Source: Cytophagales bacterium
Lineage (GTDB): Bacteria > Bacteroidota > Bacteroidia > Cytophagales > Spirosomataceae
Direction: 5' to 3'
DNA: 64,000 nt
NCBI GenBank assembly: GCA_013298025.1
Contig: JAAFJE010000003.1
Span: 186,001 to 250,000 of the forward strand
Shown here: piece by piece, positions 1 through 9,648 of the stretch
Layout of the letters: each line of letters opens with the position of its first letter
How positions within the stretch are numbered: position 1 is the first letter of the stretch
Made by a program: the position numbers and the translations under genes
The notes under the pieces: model-generated
Seen by the model: only the letters and a program-made list of their open reading frames with translations
Databases searched by the model: none
What the model was told of the DNA's origin: nothing

Positions 1-216
1 TTGTGCATATCGAATGCAAGAATCAGATGCAATAGATTGATATTGACGAGCAATGCCATTGAGCAAATCGAGATGTAATGTGCTTGGGTTATGGAGGGCA
101 ATGCGTTCTTGTTCCTTCCATTGTAGAAGTAAACTGTCTAATTTACGTTGCTGAGATAAGAGTACGTAAGGAATGATTAATAAAAAAATGGTTTTGCTAA
201 TAATTTTTAAAAACAT
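1..216 (-). CDS. N-terminus of an exported TPR-type protein (partial)
   Basis: An open frame begins at the ATG complementary to 214-216 and runs off the left edge, giving 72 residues. The start reads MFLKIISKTIFLLIIPYVLL, a lysine-containing N-terminus and hydrophobic core typical of a Sec signal peptide. The following residues, around LDLLNGIARQYQSIASDS, have the spacing of tetratricopeptide helices. In Cytophagales such N-termini usually belong to TPR-containing sensor kinases or adenylate cyclases, but the catalytic part lies outside the window, so the function cannot be assigned. The reading frame and signal peptide are directly visible; the TPR label is an inference from a short stretch. 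Confidence 0.6.
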   Translation of the reverse strand, partial: MFLKIISKTIFLLIIPYVLLSQQRKLDSLLLQWKEQERIALHNPSTLHLDLLNGIARQYQSIASDSCIRYAQ

Positions 217-511
217 GCTACCTAAAAATATTTAAAACAAGTTCGATTATAGAACAATACAACACCCTGATATGGCGTAGTACATCTATTTATTAAGAGA
301 GCAAGCAAGCAATTTTTAAAGATAGTAAGATTAAACTTATAAATTTTAGTACAATTTCTGTTTTTTATAAAAAATAAAAGAAATGCTTGATTAGTATTTT
401 TTATGACATCATAAGAAGATTGTGGAGAAAAATTATTCAAATATAGCACATTCTTAGCATATAAATTTGACAAAAGCGATTGTTTAGCAAAAATAGTGGG
501 TTTTTCTTCGC
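217..511. other. AT-rich intergenic gap
   Basis: This 295-base gap lies between two minus-strand genes. It is very AT-rich. An 83-codon minus-strand frame at 222-473 is open, but its composition resembles no protein family I know and it is probably chance. No terminator or repeat was recognised. Confidence 0.5.
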
Positions 512-1054
512 TTAATTATTTTCAAGCAATAGTTTCAACTGAGATAAACCTTCTTCTAAATCTTTCCCAATAACGTTGTCCATATTCATAAATAACAGCA
601 TAATATTGCTTGGGTACTTCATTTTGCTTTGCAACGACCAGTACACTTTGGTTTGCTGGGCATCTATGGCTTTTGTACTGAGTTTGGCATAAGCGTTTCC
701 AGCAAAAGGCTTGATGAAACGAATGGCATAAGCAACTTTTTTTAGTTCTTCTATTTCAATGATGGTTTGTTCGCCTTTGCCTGCTTTCTTCACTTGACTA
801 TCCCAAGCCGATACAAAGCCTACTGTGCCATCGGTACCTGTATAAGTTTTTTGCATAGCTGGGTCGAGTTTGGCCCAAGCACTGTAGGTGTCTTGATTTT
901 TGAGGTATTTGACAAAAGCAAAAACCTTTTCAACTGGCTGATTGATAATGATATGCCTTTTCACTGTATAACTTTTTTTTACAAATAAGGCTATCAGTAA
1001 TATATGGGCAATAAAGGCTAAAATACCAAATACAATAGGAGTAATAGCGGCCAT
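512..1054 (-). CDS. SRPBCC (START-fold) family protein with N-terminal membrane helix
   Basis: The protein has 180 residues. Residues about 6-26 form one hydrophobic helix. The rest matches the polyketide cyclase/dehydrase (SRPBCC) fold: a strand with VKRHIIINQPVEKVFAFVKYLKN, a central WDSQVKKAGKG turn, and a C-terminal helix ending in LSQLKLLLENN. Such domains bind hydrophobic ligands in a deep cavity, and bacterial members often have no known ligand. The start ATG precedes the membrane helix directly, and no better internal start exists. The gene stands alone, with no operon partner on its strand. The family is fairly sure; the ligand and role are unknown. Confidence 0.75.
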   Translation of the reverse strand: MAAITPIVFGILAFIAHILLIALFVKKSYTVKRHIIINQPVEKVFAFVKYLKNQDTYSAWAKLDPAMQKTYTGTDGTVGFVSAWDSQVKKAGKGEQTIIEIEELKKVAYAIRFIKPFAGNAYAKLSTKAIDAQQTKVYWSLQSKMKYPSNIMLLFMNMDNVIGKDLEEGLSQLKLLLENN

Positions 1055-1467
1055 ACGTAGGAAAATTTATGAGTGATTGGTTATAACAAATGATACGATA
1101 ATGACAAATTACAATTTTCTCTTAAAAAAATAAACATTTTAACCTGAAAATCTATTTATAAGAAAAGCAGGGTTGCTTTGTGAGATAATCACTTATAGCT
1201 AATGTTAGTCATCAAACATGAGTTTTCTACCCAGTTATACAAATAAGATGTGTTATTTTTGCCTTGAAACTTGTTTTTCTGCTAGAATAATGCAATTTTA
1301 GCTCCGCCAAACTATCTCTCGAATCCCACACGTGCTAATTATGGTTCTCGTACAAGAGCCAGTCCATTGAATTATAGTATTTGCCAACCTCTACATACCC
1401 GTGAATACCGTGCCATGTTCTTAACAACTTGGTGAAATCCGCAATTATATTTTAATAGCTGAAATCT
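1055..1467. other. 413-base gap with an unexplained open segment
   Basis: This gap separates the divergent SRPBCC gene and the PilJ-type sensor gene, so it must carry promoters for both. The part up to about 1280 is AT-rich without recognisable motifs. From 1286 to 1435 the base composition rises and a 49-codon frame is open on the plus strand (listed separately). Confidence 0.5.
1286..1435 (+). pseudogene. possible gene remnant, 49 open codons without a start
   Basis: Between a TAG at 1283 and a TGA at 1433 one plus-strand frame is open. It includes the segments NYLSNPTRANYGSRTRAS and QPLHTREYRAMFLTTW. The mix of Arg, Thr, Pro and Tyr looks like coding sequence and differs from the AT-rich surroundings, but there is no ATG at its beginning and I recognise no family. 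It may be a fragment of a mobile element or a decayed gene. This is a weak call. Confidence 0.2.
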
Positions 1468-2712
1468 ATGAATACCTATAAAAATATCAAACAAACGTAT
1501 CTTCTAGCTGTGTTTACGGCAGTACTTATTACCGTTTTTAATCAAATGGTGATACAATATTGGCTTTATCAGAAAAATAATGATTCACGGGTTATCAATA
1601 TAGCAGGAAGACAACGAATGCTTAGTCAGAAGTTGAATGTATTTTTTTATAAAATCAGGGAACACGAGCCCAATCAGCGAGAAGCCTTACTTACCACGTT
1701 TGCTTTATGGAGCAAAACACACCAAGGGCTTATGCACGGTGATACAAGCCTACACCTTACCGCCATTGATAATGTAGCAGTGCTGCAACAACTCAAAGCC
1801 CTCAACCCACATATAGCTTTCATCGAGCATATCATCAAACACAATACACCACTTGATGTAAATGTGCTGTCACAAATTACGCAAAACCAAGCTACTTTTT
1901 TACAAAAAATGGAGCATATCGTTGGTTTATTGGAGGTTGTGTCAGACGATAAACTACACAAAATTATCATACTCGAAATTCTTTTGGCTGCAATTTCGTT
2001 GGCTGTTATCATTTTTGAAATTCTTTGGATTTTTAAGCCTATTAATAAAAAAATGCAAACCCAATGGTATGAGCTAACCGCCGAAAGTAAGCGTTATAGA
2101 GCAACAAAAAACAAACTACGAGCCATTTTGAATAGCTCGACCGATAATAATATTTTGATTGATGCTGATTATAAGATATTGTCTGTCAATAGGGTAGCTG
2201 CACAGAATATCAAAATGATTTGGGATAAAGACCCAGAGGAAGGAGAATCTATTTTCAATTATGTACTTCCAGAAAATGAAGCTCCTTTTAGACAAAAACT
2301 CGACGAGGCATTGCAAGGCAAGCATATTATTGCAGAGAAAGAGTTGTTTATCACGCCTTTGTTGTCGGTTTGGTATGAACTGACGTTTTACCCTGTATAT
2401 GATGAAGATGGGATACTGATTGGAGCGTCATTTATTGCTACAGATATTGATAAAAGAAAACGAGCCGAGCAGCAAATTCTTGCCCAAAATTTGAAATTAC
2501 AAAAAATTGCGTGGCAACAATCGCATGAAGTGCGAAGCCCTGTAGCCAATATTTTAGGTATTATTACTTTTATCAAACAAACAGAATCTATCGACGAAAA
2601 TACGCATACCTATTTTATGGAATTACTTCATAACGAATGTAAACGCCTCGATGCCATTATCCATGCTATTGTCGAGCAAACCGTAGAATTAAAAAAAGCG
2701 ATGCAAGAGTGA
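1468..2712 (+). CDS. PilJ-type sensor / PAS protein with HisKA helix but no ATPase domain
   Basis: The protein has 414 residues. A first membrane helix lies at about 12-32. It is followed by a type-IV-pili methyl-accepting (PilJ) sensor region whose hallmark INIAGRQRMLSQKLN is present near residue 44. A second helix at about 163-190 is followed by a PAS domain (about 220-335). The C-terminus is a histidine-kinase dimerisation helix pair with the H-box HEVRSP (H353). The protein then stops; a normal kinase would continue with about 110 residues of HATPase_c carrying N, G1 and G2 boxes, none of which is present. It could serve as a phosphotransfer partner, or heterodimerise with a complete kinase. 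The gene is monocistronic. Confidence 0.75.
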   Translation: MNTYKNIKQTYLLAVFTAVLITVFNQMVIQYWLYQKNNDSRVINIAGRQRMLSQKLNVFFYKIREHEPNQREALLTTFALWSKTHQGLMHGDTSLHLTAIDNVAVLQQLKALNPHIAFIEHIIKHNTPLDVNVLSQITQNQATFLQKMEHIVGLLEVVSDDKLHKIIILEILLAAISLAVIIFEILWIFKPINKKMQTQWYELTAESKRYRATKNKLRAILNSSTDNNILIDADYKILSVNRVAAQNIKMIWDKDPEEGESIFNYVLPENEAPFRQKLDEALQGKHIIAEKELFITPLLSVWYELTFYPVYDEDGILIGASFIATDIDKRKRAEQQILAQNLKLQKIAWQQSHEVRSPVANILGIITFIKQTESIDENTHTYFMELLHNECKRLDAIIHAIVEQTVELKKAMQE

Positions 2713-2747
2713 AATGTCGTAACTTATCCTGTGCAAGCAATACCATT

Positions 2748-3326
2748 TTATTGCTTGATGCCATCCCAAATGACAGGGAAAAGTTGTTTCCAGTATGCTT
2801 CCGATAAGGTGTTGGGGTGTTGGATAAAGTGCTTGGCGAGGGCTTCTAAACTACCGCAAACCATGTTAATGAGTAGCTCAATGTCGAGCGATTTGATTAA
2901 GCCTTGTTGTTGTCCTTGCAGAATTTCTTGAAAAAAGGGTTGAAAAAGAGCATCTTCTAAGGCTTGTATGTTTTGGTTGTTGCTATAATAGGGCGAACGA
3001 ATGTATTGTTCGTAAAAAATGGCATTAGCTGGATAGGCGAGCGAGTGCTTGAGGTACTGAAAGCAGATTTTTTCTAATTTTTCTTGTAAAGGAAGTGAAG
3101 CCTCCACAATCGGTAAGGTTTGGGAGGCCTCTTGGTTGAGCAAGAAGACATATAAGGCATTGATAAGCTCTTCTTTATCTTTAAAATAAATATAAATCGT
3201 TCCGATAGCAATGCCTACTTCTTTGGCTAAGTTGCTCATTTTTAGACCACTGAGTCCTTGCTCGACAATCATGTCGAGGGCTTTGCTGAGAATCAGCTTT
3301 TCTTTGTTTTCGTCTTTACTCCGCAT
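2748..3326 (-). CDS. TetR/AcrR family transcriptional regulator
   Basis: The protein has 192 residues. The N-terminal helix-turn-helix is clear: ILSKALDMIVEQGLSGLKMS, then NLAKEVGIAIGTIYIYFKDK, the canonical TetR pattern ending in YFKDKEEL. The C-terminal half (about 75-192) is a helical ligand-binding domain without recognisable specificity. The start lies 38 bases after the stop of the phospholipase C gene on the same strand, so the two probably form one transcript and the regulator may control that unit. The effector is unknown. Confidence 0.9.
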   Translation of the reverse strand: MRSKDENKEKLILSKALDMIVEQGLSGLKMSNLAKEVGIAIGTIYIYFKDKEELINALYVFLLNQEASQTLPIVEASLPLQEKLEKICFQYLKHSLAYPANAIFYEQYIRSPYYSNNQNIQALEDALFQPFFQEILQGQQQGLIKSLDIELLINMVCGSLEALAKHFIQHPNTLSEAYWKQLFPVIWDGIKQ

Positions 3327-3364
3327 GGTTTCATCTTTGCTTACTCAAAGATACAAAGCAAAAG

Positions 3365-5917
3365 CTAACTTTCGATGATTCCCCCCATCGCTGGGTCCGT
3401 AAAACTATCTTTGCCTGTTTCGATGTGGCCGGCATATCTTTCTTCAAAAAATGGATAGTTCCAAACATTTATTTGCAAATCGTACCATTGATGACTTTTA
3501 GCCAAATCCCACACTACCGTTTTGTAATTTTTGGGTGCTACTTCCAGCGTTTGTGTTCCTTGCAAATACGATTTGTCCTGTACTTTTACCTGTAAAGGTT
3601 TCTTCGTAAGGTTTTCAAGGGTTAAAATAACATTGCCTGTGAGGGTATTGTTATCGCCCGTTTGATAACGACAGGTAACAGATAGCACTCTTTCGTCATT
3701 ACCCTTAAACAAGCGGTAAAAACCGTTTGGACCAAAAACTTCGAGGCAATATTTTTCTTCTAAAAAGTCGTTCAACTGCCAAGCGTCGGTTAGTCTATCG
3801 CCACTTTTCACGGCATAATTGCGGGTTTTGAGGCGTTCGTTTTCGTTGAGTTCAAAGGCTCTATCACGCTCATATACCGTAAAGGGTGCTCCTTGTGCTT
3901 TGTCTTTGAAAATGGTATTGGCTGCTTCAAAAGCAAGCTCAAAGGTTCGTCTATTAGCCGAGAGTTTGCCATCAACATACAATTCGTAGGGCAAAGCACA
4001 GGCCTTTCTAATGCCTTTTTCTTGGCGAGGCATCCAAGGCGAAAGCCAAGGCGTTTGATTAATTTGCTTAATTTCGTCGGTATTTAAGGCCTTAAAATTG
4101 GAAGGCATCTCTTTAAATTGTGCCTGATGTACCTGTTTGATAAATGGCTCTTTGGCAACAAAAGTGGGTAATTGTATTTTTTCGCCTTGGTATGGTTGAA
4201 ACACACTCGACAAATCGCCACAAATGGTACGTCGCCATTCGCTTATGTTCTCTTCTTTGAGGTCTTTTTGGGTTTTATTTCGTAAAAAAGTTTCTAAAAA
4301 TTGTAAAACCGACGTATGGTCAAATACCTGCGAACATACCCTTCCGCCACGTGTCCAAGGCGAGGCAATCAACAAGGGTACTCGGTAGCCCAAGCCAATA
4401 GGGCCTTGACGGGCTTCTTTGTCGGGATTGTCGTAATCACGCTTACGTTCGTGTTGTAAGTTTACTTGTTCTACGGCGGTATTAATCCCTGCCGATACTT
4501 TGCCAGAAAGGGCATCCACAGGATTTGGGGCAACAAAAGGCGGTACATGGTCGAAGTAGCCATCGTTTTCGTCGTATGCCAGAATAAAAATGGTTTTTTG
4601 CCAAATGGCAGGATTTTGGGTAAGAATATCAATCACCTCCGATACATACCAAGCCCCATACCAAGGAGCAGAAGGGTGGTCGGAGAAGTTTTCGGGAGCA
4701 ACCAACCACGAAACCGCAGGCAATTGTTTGTTTTTTACATCGGTTCGGAATTGGTGTAAAACATCGCCCTTGGGCAAAGTTAACTCACGTGTTTCTCCAC
4801 CGTCTTCGTATGTAAACTTGGTTACACTTCTATAATGAGGGTCGTTACGGTTGTTGGTAAAAGCTTTTTGGTGAATGCTTTTCTCCAAGGCCGAAAGCTT
4901 TTTAAAATTCTCTTCGGTATAAATGGGGGCTTCTTTTTGAGCGATTTTGAGCCAACGTTCTTTTTTACTCAAAAGCTTTTTCGCTTTTTGAGCTTCTTCG
5001 CTGTCGGTGGCTAGGGTTTTGAGTTGGCTCTGCAACTGGGCGATTTCGTCGGGTAAAGTTTGCAAAAGTTTTTGCAAATACTGGCGATATTCGGGGGCAA
5101 ATTTTACTTGGTATTGTTCAAACCATTCGATAGGATTATCGGTAAAGCTCGACAACCAAGCGTCTTCTTCAGGCGAAAGCCCCGACTCTAAACTAATTTC
5201 ATTTTGGTAAATTTTCCAAGCAATGCCCATTTCTTCCAAGCGTTCGGGGAACGTTTTCCAAGAAGCCCATTGGTTGTAAGTTACGTCTTCATTTTTAACG
5301 TGGGCTTTGCTTTCAAAATTAGCTTTTTCTCGGATTGTACCTGTCCAGAAATACAAACGATTGGGCGTTGTCCCCGTCAGCGAAGAGCAGAAATTTTGGT
5401 CGCAAACTGTAAAAGCATCGGCCAAGGCATAGTAAAACGGAATATCCTCACGGTTATAAAAACCGAGGGTCATCGGAATATTGCGGTATTTCCAAGCATC
5501 AGGTTTTTTGGCTTCTAGCCATTGGTCGTACTTGCCGTCGTTGCGGGCATCTACTTGGTTTTCCCAAGAATGTGGCAACGAACTCATCCACGTAGCTTTG
5601 GTATCTTTTAAATTCAGTCGAAAAGGAGTATAAGTTTCGCCTTTGGCGTTGGTTTGTAGCCATACTTTATTGCGGTTCGACAAGCGTAAAGCACGAGGGT
5701 CGTTGAAGCCTCTTACCCCTTGCAAGCTTCCATAGCAATGGTCGAATGAGCGGTTTTCTTGCATCAAAATTACAATATGCTCGGCATCGAGGTAGGTGCT
5801 GCCTTCGGCTGGATTAATAGCCAATGCTTTTTGAATAGAAGGGGGCAACATCCCCAACAGCCCCGCACCGCTGGCTAATAAACTGGCTTTTTTGATAAAT
5901 TCTCTTCTTGACTCCAT
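3365..5917 (-). CDS. phosphocholine-specific phospholipase C, Tat-exported
   Basis: The protein has 850 residues counted from the ATG at 5917. A longer frame begins at a TTG at 5923, but the ATG sits directly before the Tat signal. The N-terminus SRREFIKKASLLASGAG is a twin-arginine signal. Residues 47-60 (HIVILMQENRSFDH) are the metal- and phosphate-binding start of the bacterial phosphatidylcholine phospholipase C / acid phosphatase (AcpA) superfamily. The length and the C-terminal beta-rich repeats (two DUF756-like segments after about residue 620) fit the phosphocholine-specific PLC subfamily. It would hydrolyse phosphatidylcholine or sphingomyelin to phosphocholine outside the cytoplasm. 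It is followed by a TetR gene and faces a SusC/SusD locus. The family is firm; the exact substrate is inferred. Confidence 0.9.
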   Translation of the reverse strand: MESRREFIKKASLLASGAGLLGMLPPSIQKALAINPAEGSTYLDAEHIVILMQENRSFDHCYGSLQGVRGFNDPRALRLSNRNKVWLQTNAKGETYTPFRLNLKDTKATWMSSLPHSWENQVDARNDGKYDQWLEAKKPDAWKYRNIPMTLGFYNREDIPFYYALADAFTVCDQNFCSSLTGTTPNRLYFWTGTIREKANFESKAHVKNEDVTYNQWASWKTFPERLEEMGIAWKIYQNEISLESGLSPEEDAWLSSFTDNPIEWFEQYQVKFAPEYRQYLQKLLQTLPDEIAQLQSQLKTLATDSEEAQKAKKLLSKKERWLKIAQKEAPIYTEENFKKLSALEKSIHQKAFTNNRNDPHYRSVTKFTYEDGGETRELTLPKGDVLHQFRTDVKNKQLPAVSWLVAPENFSDHPSAPWYGAWYVSEVIDILTQNPAIWQKTIFILAYDENDGYFDHVPPFVAPNPVDALSGKVSAGINTAVEQVNLQHERKRDYDNPDKEARQGPIGLGYRVPLLIASPWTRGGRVCSQVFDHTSVLQFLETFLRNKTQKDLKEENISEWRRTICGDLSSVFQPYQGEKIQLPTFVAKEPFIKQVHQAQFKEMPSNFKALNTDEIKQINQTPWLSPWMPRQEKGIRKACALPYELYVDGKLSANRRTFELAFEAANTIFKDKAQGAPFTVYERDRAFELNENERLKTRNYAVKSGDRLTDAWQLNDFLEEKYCLEVFGPNGFYRLFKGNDERVLSVTCRYQTGDNNTLTGNVILTLENLTKKPLQVKVQDKSYLQGTQTLEVAPKNYKTVVWDLAKSHQWYDLQINVWNYPFFEERYAGHIETGKDSFTDPAMGGIIES

Positions 5918-6341
5918 AAACAATTCAATAGCTAATCCTTTGTATTTCCTACTGTTTACCTTAAACCCTTTGTAGAAGCATTTGTTTTTGTACAGGCTGA
6001 AAAATCTTTTCAGTAAATGGCGGCTGTATTTTTTCAGACAAAAGTGCTATAAAAGGCTTTACAAATAAACACCTTGTTTCGTCATTAAACAAATAAAAAA
6101 AGCGTTTATTGTAGTTTTTCTCAAATGAATAAAGTTTAGTAGAACGCTTTTTACATTCGCTTAATGATTTGCTAACCAAAGACTTGAAAATAACGATATT
6201 TCGGGCGATAGATTTCAAGTAGGCTTAATCAAGTGGCAAAAGAGAGATTATACTAAGGTTGTAGGTTTGCAGCAGTTTTTAGAGGCAAAAGCAATGCTTG
6301 CCCAAATTCATCAAACTTAACCCTAAAACAAACACAAACCA
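5918..6341. other. 424-base divergent promoter region
   Basis: This region separates the phospholipase C gene (minus) from the SusC gene (plus) and should hold both promoters. It contains a stem with 10-base perfect arms (AAAAAGCGTT at 6107-6116, AACGCTTTTT at 6143-6152, 26-base loop) and a short CTGAAAA/TTTTCAG hairpin near 5998. No clear TAnnTTTG Bacteroidetes -7 box was found. Its right end holds a possible coding remnant, listed separately. Confidence 0.4.
6168..6320 (+). pseudogene. possible C-terminal gene remnant upstream of susC
   Basis: Fifty codons are open in one plus-strand frame and end at TAA 6318-6320, just before the SusC start. The translation includes FQVGLIKWQKRDYTKVVGL and QQFLEAKAMLAQIHQT, with an amphipathic character that looks protein-like. 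A stop (TGA) precedes it, and the only ATG is near the end. No family was recognised. It could be the tail of a gene lost by deletion, or chance. Confidence 0.2.
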
Positions 6342-9300
6342 ATGAGAAAACTTTTACCCATTTTGAGTAAGTTTCAACGAAATTTTACTTGGTTTATGAC
6401 CTCTATGTTTGTTTCGATGCTTTTTACGTGCTTTACGTTTGGGGCATTCGGACAAATCGCAGGGAAGGTTGTAGCCTCAGAAGACAATGCTTCCTTGCCG
6501 GGTGTGACAGTACGTATCAAAGGAAGTAGCAAAGGTACAACTACTGCTGCTGATGGACGTTATAAAATCAATGCGACCAACAAAGACGTATTGGTGTTTT
6601 CGTTTGTAGGCTTTGCTACGCAGGAAGTAGCGGTAGGCTCGAAAACCATCATTGACGTAAAATTGGCTACCGAACAAAAGCAATTGCAAGAAGTAGTGGT
6701 AACGGCCTTGGGTATTTCTAAAGATAAACGTTCGTTGACCAACTCAATCCAAGCCGTAAAAGGCGAAGACCTCGTGAAAGCACGTGAGCCAAACGCCATC
6801 AACTCGCTTTCTGGTAAAGTAGCAGGGTTGACGGTAGGGGCTTCGTCGGAGCTTTTGGGTCGCCCGAATTTAGTATTAAGAGGAAATACCGATTTATTGT
6901 TTGTTGTCGATGGTGTACCCATCAACTCGGATACTTGGAATATTTCGGCTGATGATATTGAAACCTATTCGGTATTGAAAGGCCCCAACGCTGCGGCCTT
7001 GTATGGTTTCCGTGGAAGAAACGGGGCTATTTTGATTACTACCAAAAAAGGTTCAAAAGATAAACGTGGTTTTTCCGTTGAATTTAACTCTTCAACGATG
7101 GTAGAAAGTGGCTTTAATGCCATTCCGAAAGTCCAAGATGCGTATGGACCAGGAGACCACGGTGCTTATGCTTTCGTTGATGGCCGTGGAGGAGGAACAA
7201 ACGACGGGGACTATGATATTTGGGGACCAAAATTTGAAGGTCAATTGATTCCCCAATATGATAGCCCCGTTGTGAATGGGGTTCGTCAGGGTACACCTTG
7301 GGTTGCGAGAGGAAAAGACAACTTGACTCGTTTCCTTCGCAATGGCTTGCAATCGAACAACAACATCGCCATCGCTTCAAGCAACGACAAATACGACTTG
7401 CGTTTCTCGTTGTCGCATAATTACCAAAAAGGAATTGTGCCAAATACGCAGTTGAATGCCACCAATTTCAACATTGCTACAGGGTTTAATTTTTCTCCAA
7501 AATTAAGATTAGAAGCAAATTTAAACTACAACCGTCAGTCAACGCCTAATATTCCAGATGTGAACTACGGGCCAAACTCGTTGATTTACAACATGGTGAT
7601 TTGGGGCGGAGCCGACTGGAACGTGGACGATATGCGTAATTATTGGCAAGCAGGCAAAGAAGGTATCCAACAGATTTATGCTGAATACCAACGTTACAAC
7701 AACCCGTATTTTGTGGCTTACGAATGGACAAGAGGGCATTACAAAAACGATATTTATGGCTATGCTACCTTGAATTACAAAATCAACGATAAATTTGAAA
7801 TCACAGGCCGTACTTCGGTGACAACCTACGATTTGTTCCGTAATGAAAAATTCCCTTATTCGGCAACCGTGTATGGCCGTGAAGAAGCCAAAGGCGATTA
7901 CCGTGAAGACAAACGTACCTTGTTTGAAAACAATACAGACATCTTGTTGAAATACAGTCAAAATTTCAACAATGCGTTTGACGTAAAAGTATGGGCAGGG
8001 GCAAACATCCGTAGCTTCAAATACAATTCGAGCTATGTAACAACCGACTACTTGAATACGCCGGGCGTTTATACTTTTGCCAACTCGTTGCGTCCTATCA
8101 AAGCGTTTAGTTATGCTTCCGACATGGAAGTACAAAGTGCGTACTATTCTGCCGACTTGTCTTACAAAGGCTATATCAATTTCTCTACGACAGGTCGTGT
8201 GGATAGACTTTCTACTTTGCCACAAGGCAACAATACCTTCTTTTACCCCTCTTTTGGTTTGAGTACGGTTGTGAGCGATTACCTCAACTTACCTCAAGCG
8301 GTTTCTTTCTTGAAACTTAGAGGTTCGTATGCCAATGTAAAAGACGGCTTGACGAGTTCGACGATTGGGGCTACGCCAAGTGCTTCGTATCCATTAGGTT
8401 ATGGTTCTCAGTACGCTTCTTCTTACGATGGTCCAAACTATGCCAACTCGGTAGGATACAGTATTTTCCCTGGCTACAACAACGTACCTGCTGCGTCCTA
8501 TTCAGATAAATTGAACAACCCTTCGTTGAAGCCCAATACCAGCGAACAAATTGAAGCAGGTGTAGAATTGAGCTTGATTAAAAACCGCATCAGTGGCGAA
8601 GTGACCTACTTTGTATCGAACGATGGTCCACGTATTTTCAATAGTGATTTATCGCAAACTACAGGTTATACTTCACAAATTGTAAACGGCATCAAGACCC
8701 AAAAAACTGGTTGGGAAGTAACCTTGAAAGCCAATGTATTGAAGAAAACCAACTTTACTTGGGACATTACTGCCAACTGGTCAACTTACCAAGAACGTTT
8801 GAAAGAAATTTATGGCAATATAACCTCTTTACCTGCTAACTATTTTGTAAGTGGCAACCCTTCTAACATCAATATTCAAATTGGTGACAGAATCGACCCA
8901 GTAATTGTATCCTCATTTGCTCGTACTCCCGACGGACAATTGATTAATGATGCGGGTGGTCGTCCGATTGTATTGCCTCGTAACCAATTCCAAGGCTATG
9001 CCAATTCTGATTGGGTATTTGGTATCACCAACAAAGTGAAATACAAAAACTGGTCGATGACGGTGCTTTGGGATGGTCGTGTTGGAGGTGTAACCGAAGA
9101 TTATATCCGTCGCCAAACATTCAGAGGTGGTCGTCATATCGAAACAATCCAAGGTGCTTTGGGTGCTGCACGTGAGCAAGACGTAAAAGGTATCAAGTCT
9201 TATGTAGGAGAAGGAGTAATGCTTACCGCCGATTCGCCTGCTCCAACCTATGACCCTACTACAGGTGTAATTACCAACATGAGTGCCTTGAAGTTTACGA

Positions 9301-9611
9301 CAAATACCACTAAAACGTATGCTCAGGATTATATCAGCCGTTACAATTCTACTGCCGAAGGCAATATGATGAGTAAGACGTTCTCGAAAATCAGAGAAAT
9401 TACCCTTACTTACAACTTCCCAGCAGCTTTGTTGACGAAAACCTTCTTCAAACAAGCTTCGGTATCTTTTGTCGGACGTAATTTATTCTACTTCGTTGAC
9501 AGCAAGCATTCGGGTGTGGACCTAGACCAATACACAGGTTTGAGTACCAGTACAGGTTTGCAAACGCCTACAATGAAGCGTTTCGGAGTAAATTTCAACT
9601 TGATTTTCTAA
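6342..9611 (+). CDS. SusC/RagA family TonB-linked outer membrane transporter
   Basis: The protein has 1089 residues. A long signal peptide ends near residue 38 (FTFGAFGQ). It is followed by a carboxypeptidase-regulatory-like domain (about 39-115; segments LPGVTVRIKGSSKGTTTAAD and VLVFSFVGFATQEV), a TonB plug (about 130-240; LFVVDGVPINSD) and a beta-barrel ending in the terminal aromatic FNLIF. It has no STN domain, so it is not itself a FecA-type signal transducer. The SusD partner starts 37 bases after its stop. SusC/SusD pairs import oligomers or other bulky nutrients across the outer membrane. The downstream PhnZ-like oxygenase and phosphohydrolase, and the phospholipase C upstream, suggest an organophosphorus ligand rather than a glycan, but that is inference. 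Confidence 0.95.
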   Translation: MRKLLPILSKFQRNFTWFMTSMFVSMLFTCFTFGAFGQIAGKVVASEDNASLPGVTVRIKGSSKGTTTAADGRYKINATNKDVLVFSFVGFATQEVAVGSKTIIDVKLATEQKQLQEVVVTALGISKDKRSLTNSIQAVKGEDLVKAREPNAINSLSGKVAGLTVGASSELLGRPNLVLRGNTDLLFVVDGVPINSDTWNISADDIETYSVLKGPNAAALYGFRGRNGAILITTKKGSKDKRGFSVEFNSSTMVESGFNAIPKVQDAYGPGDHGAYAFVDGRGGGTNDGDYDIWGPKFEGQLIPQYDSPVVNGVRQGTPWVARGKDNLTRFLRNGLQSNNNIAIASSNDKYDLRFSLSHNYQKGIVPNTQLNATNFNIATGFNFSPKLRLEANLNYNRQSTPNIPDVNYGPNSLIYNMVIWGGADWNVDDMRNYWQAGKEGIQQIYAEYQRYNNPYFVAYEWTRGHYKNDIYGYATLNYKINDKFEITGRTSVTTYDLFRNEKFPYSATVYGREEAKGDYREDKRTLFENNTDILLKYSQNFNNAFDVKVWAGANIRSFKYNSSYVTTDYLNTPGVYTFANSLRPIKAFSYASDMEVQSAYYSADLSYKGYINFSTTGRVDRLSTLPQGNNTFFYPSFGLSTVVSDYLNLPQAVSFLKLRGSYANVKDGLTSSTIGATPSASYPLGYGSQYASSYDGPNYANSVGYSIFPGYNNVPAASYSDKLNNPSLKPNTSEQIEAGVELSLIKNRISGEVTYFVSNDGPRIFNSDLSQTTGYTSQIVNGIKTQKTGWEVTLKANVLKKTNFTWDITANWSTYQERLKEIYGNITSLPANYFVSGNPSNINIQIGDRIDPVIVSSFARTPDGQLINDAGGRPIVLPRNQFQGYANSDWVFGITNKVKYKNWSMTVLWDGRVGGVTEDYIRRQTFRGGRHIETIQGALGAAREQDVKGIKSYVGEGVMLTADSPAPTYDPTTGVITNMSALKFTTNTTKTYAQDYISRYNSTAEGNMMSKTFSKIREITLTYNFPAALLTKTFFKQASVSFVGRNLFYFVDSKHSGVDLDQYTGLSTSTGLQTPTMKRFGVNFNLIF

Positions 9612-9648
9612 GCAAAATACAGTACCAGCATTTTAACAATTGATTCAA

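Noticed and set aside
222-473. 83-codon minus-strand frame
   Set aside because: It is very AT-rich, its composition resembles translated intergenic sequence, and no motif or signal peptide is recognised.
5961-6218. 85-codon minus-strand frame upstream of the phospholipase C gene
   Set aside because: It lies in the divergent promoter region, contains the hairpin sequences and has no recognisable family.
7539-8225. 228-codon minus-strand frame
   Set aside because: It lies fully inside the well-supported SusC gene in antisense and is best explained as a shadow of its codon usage.
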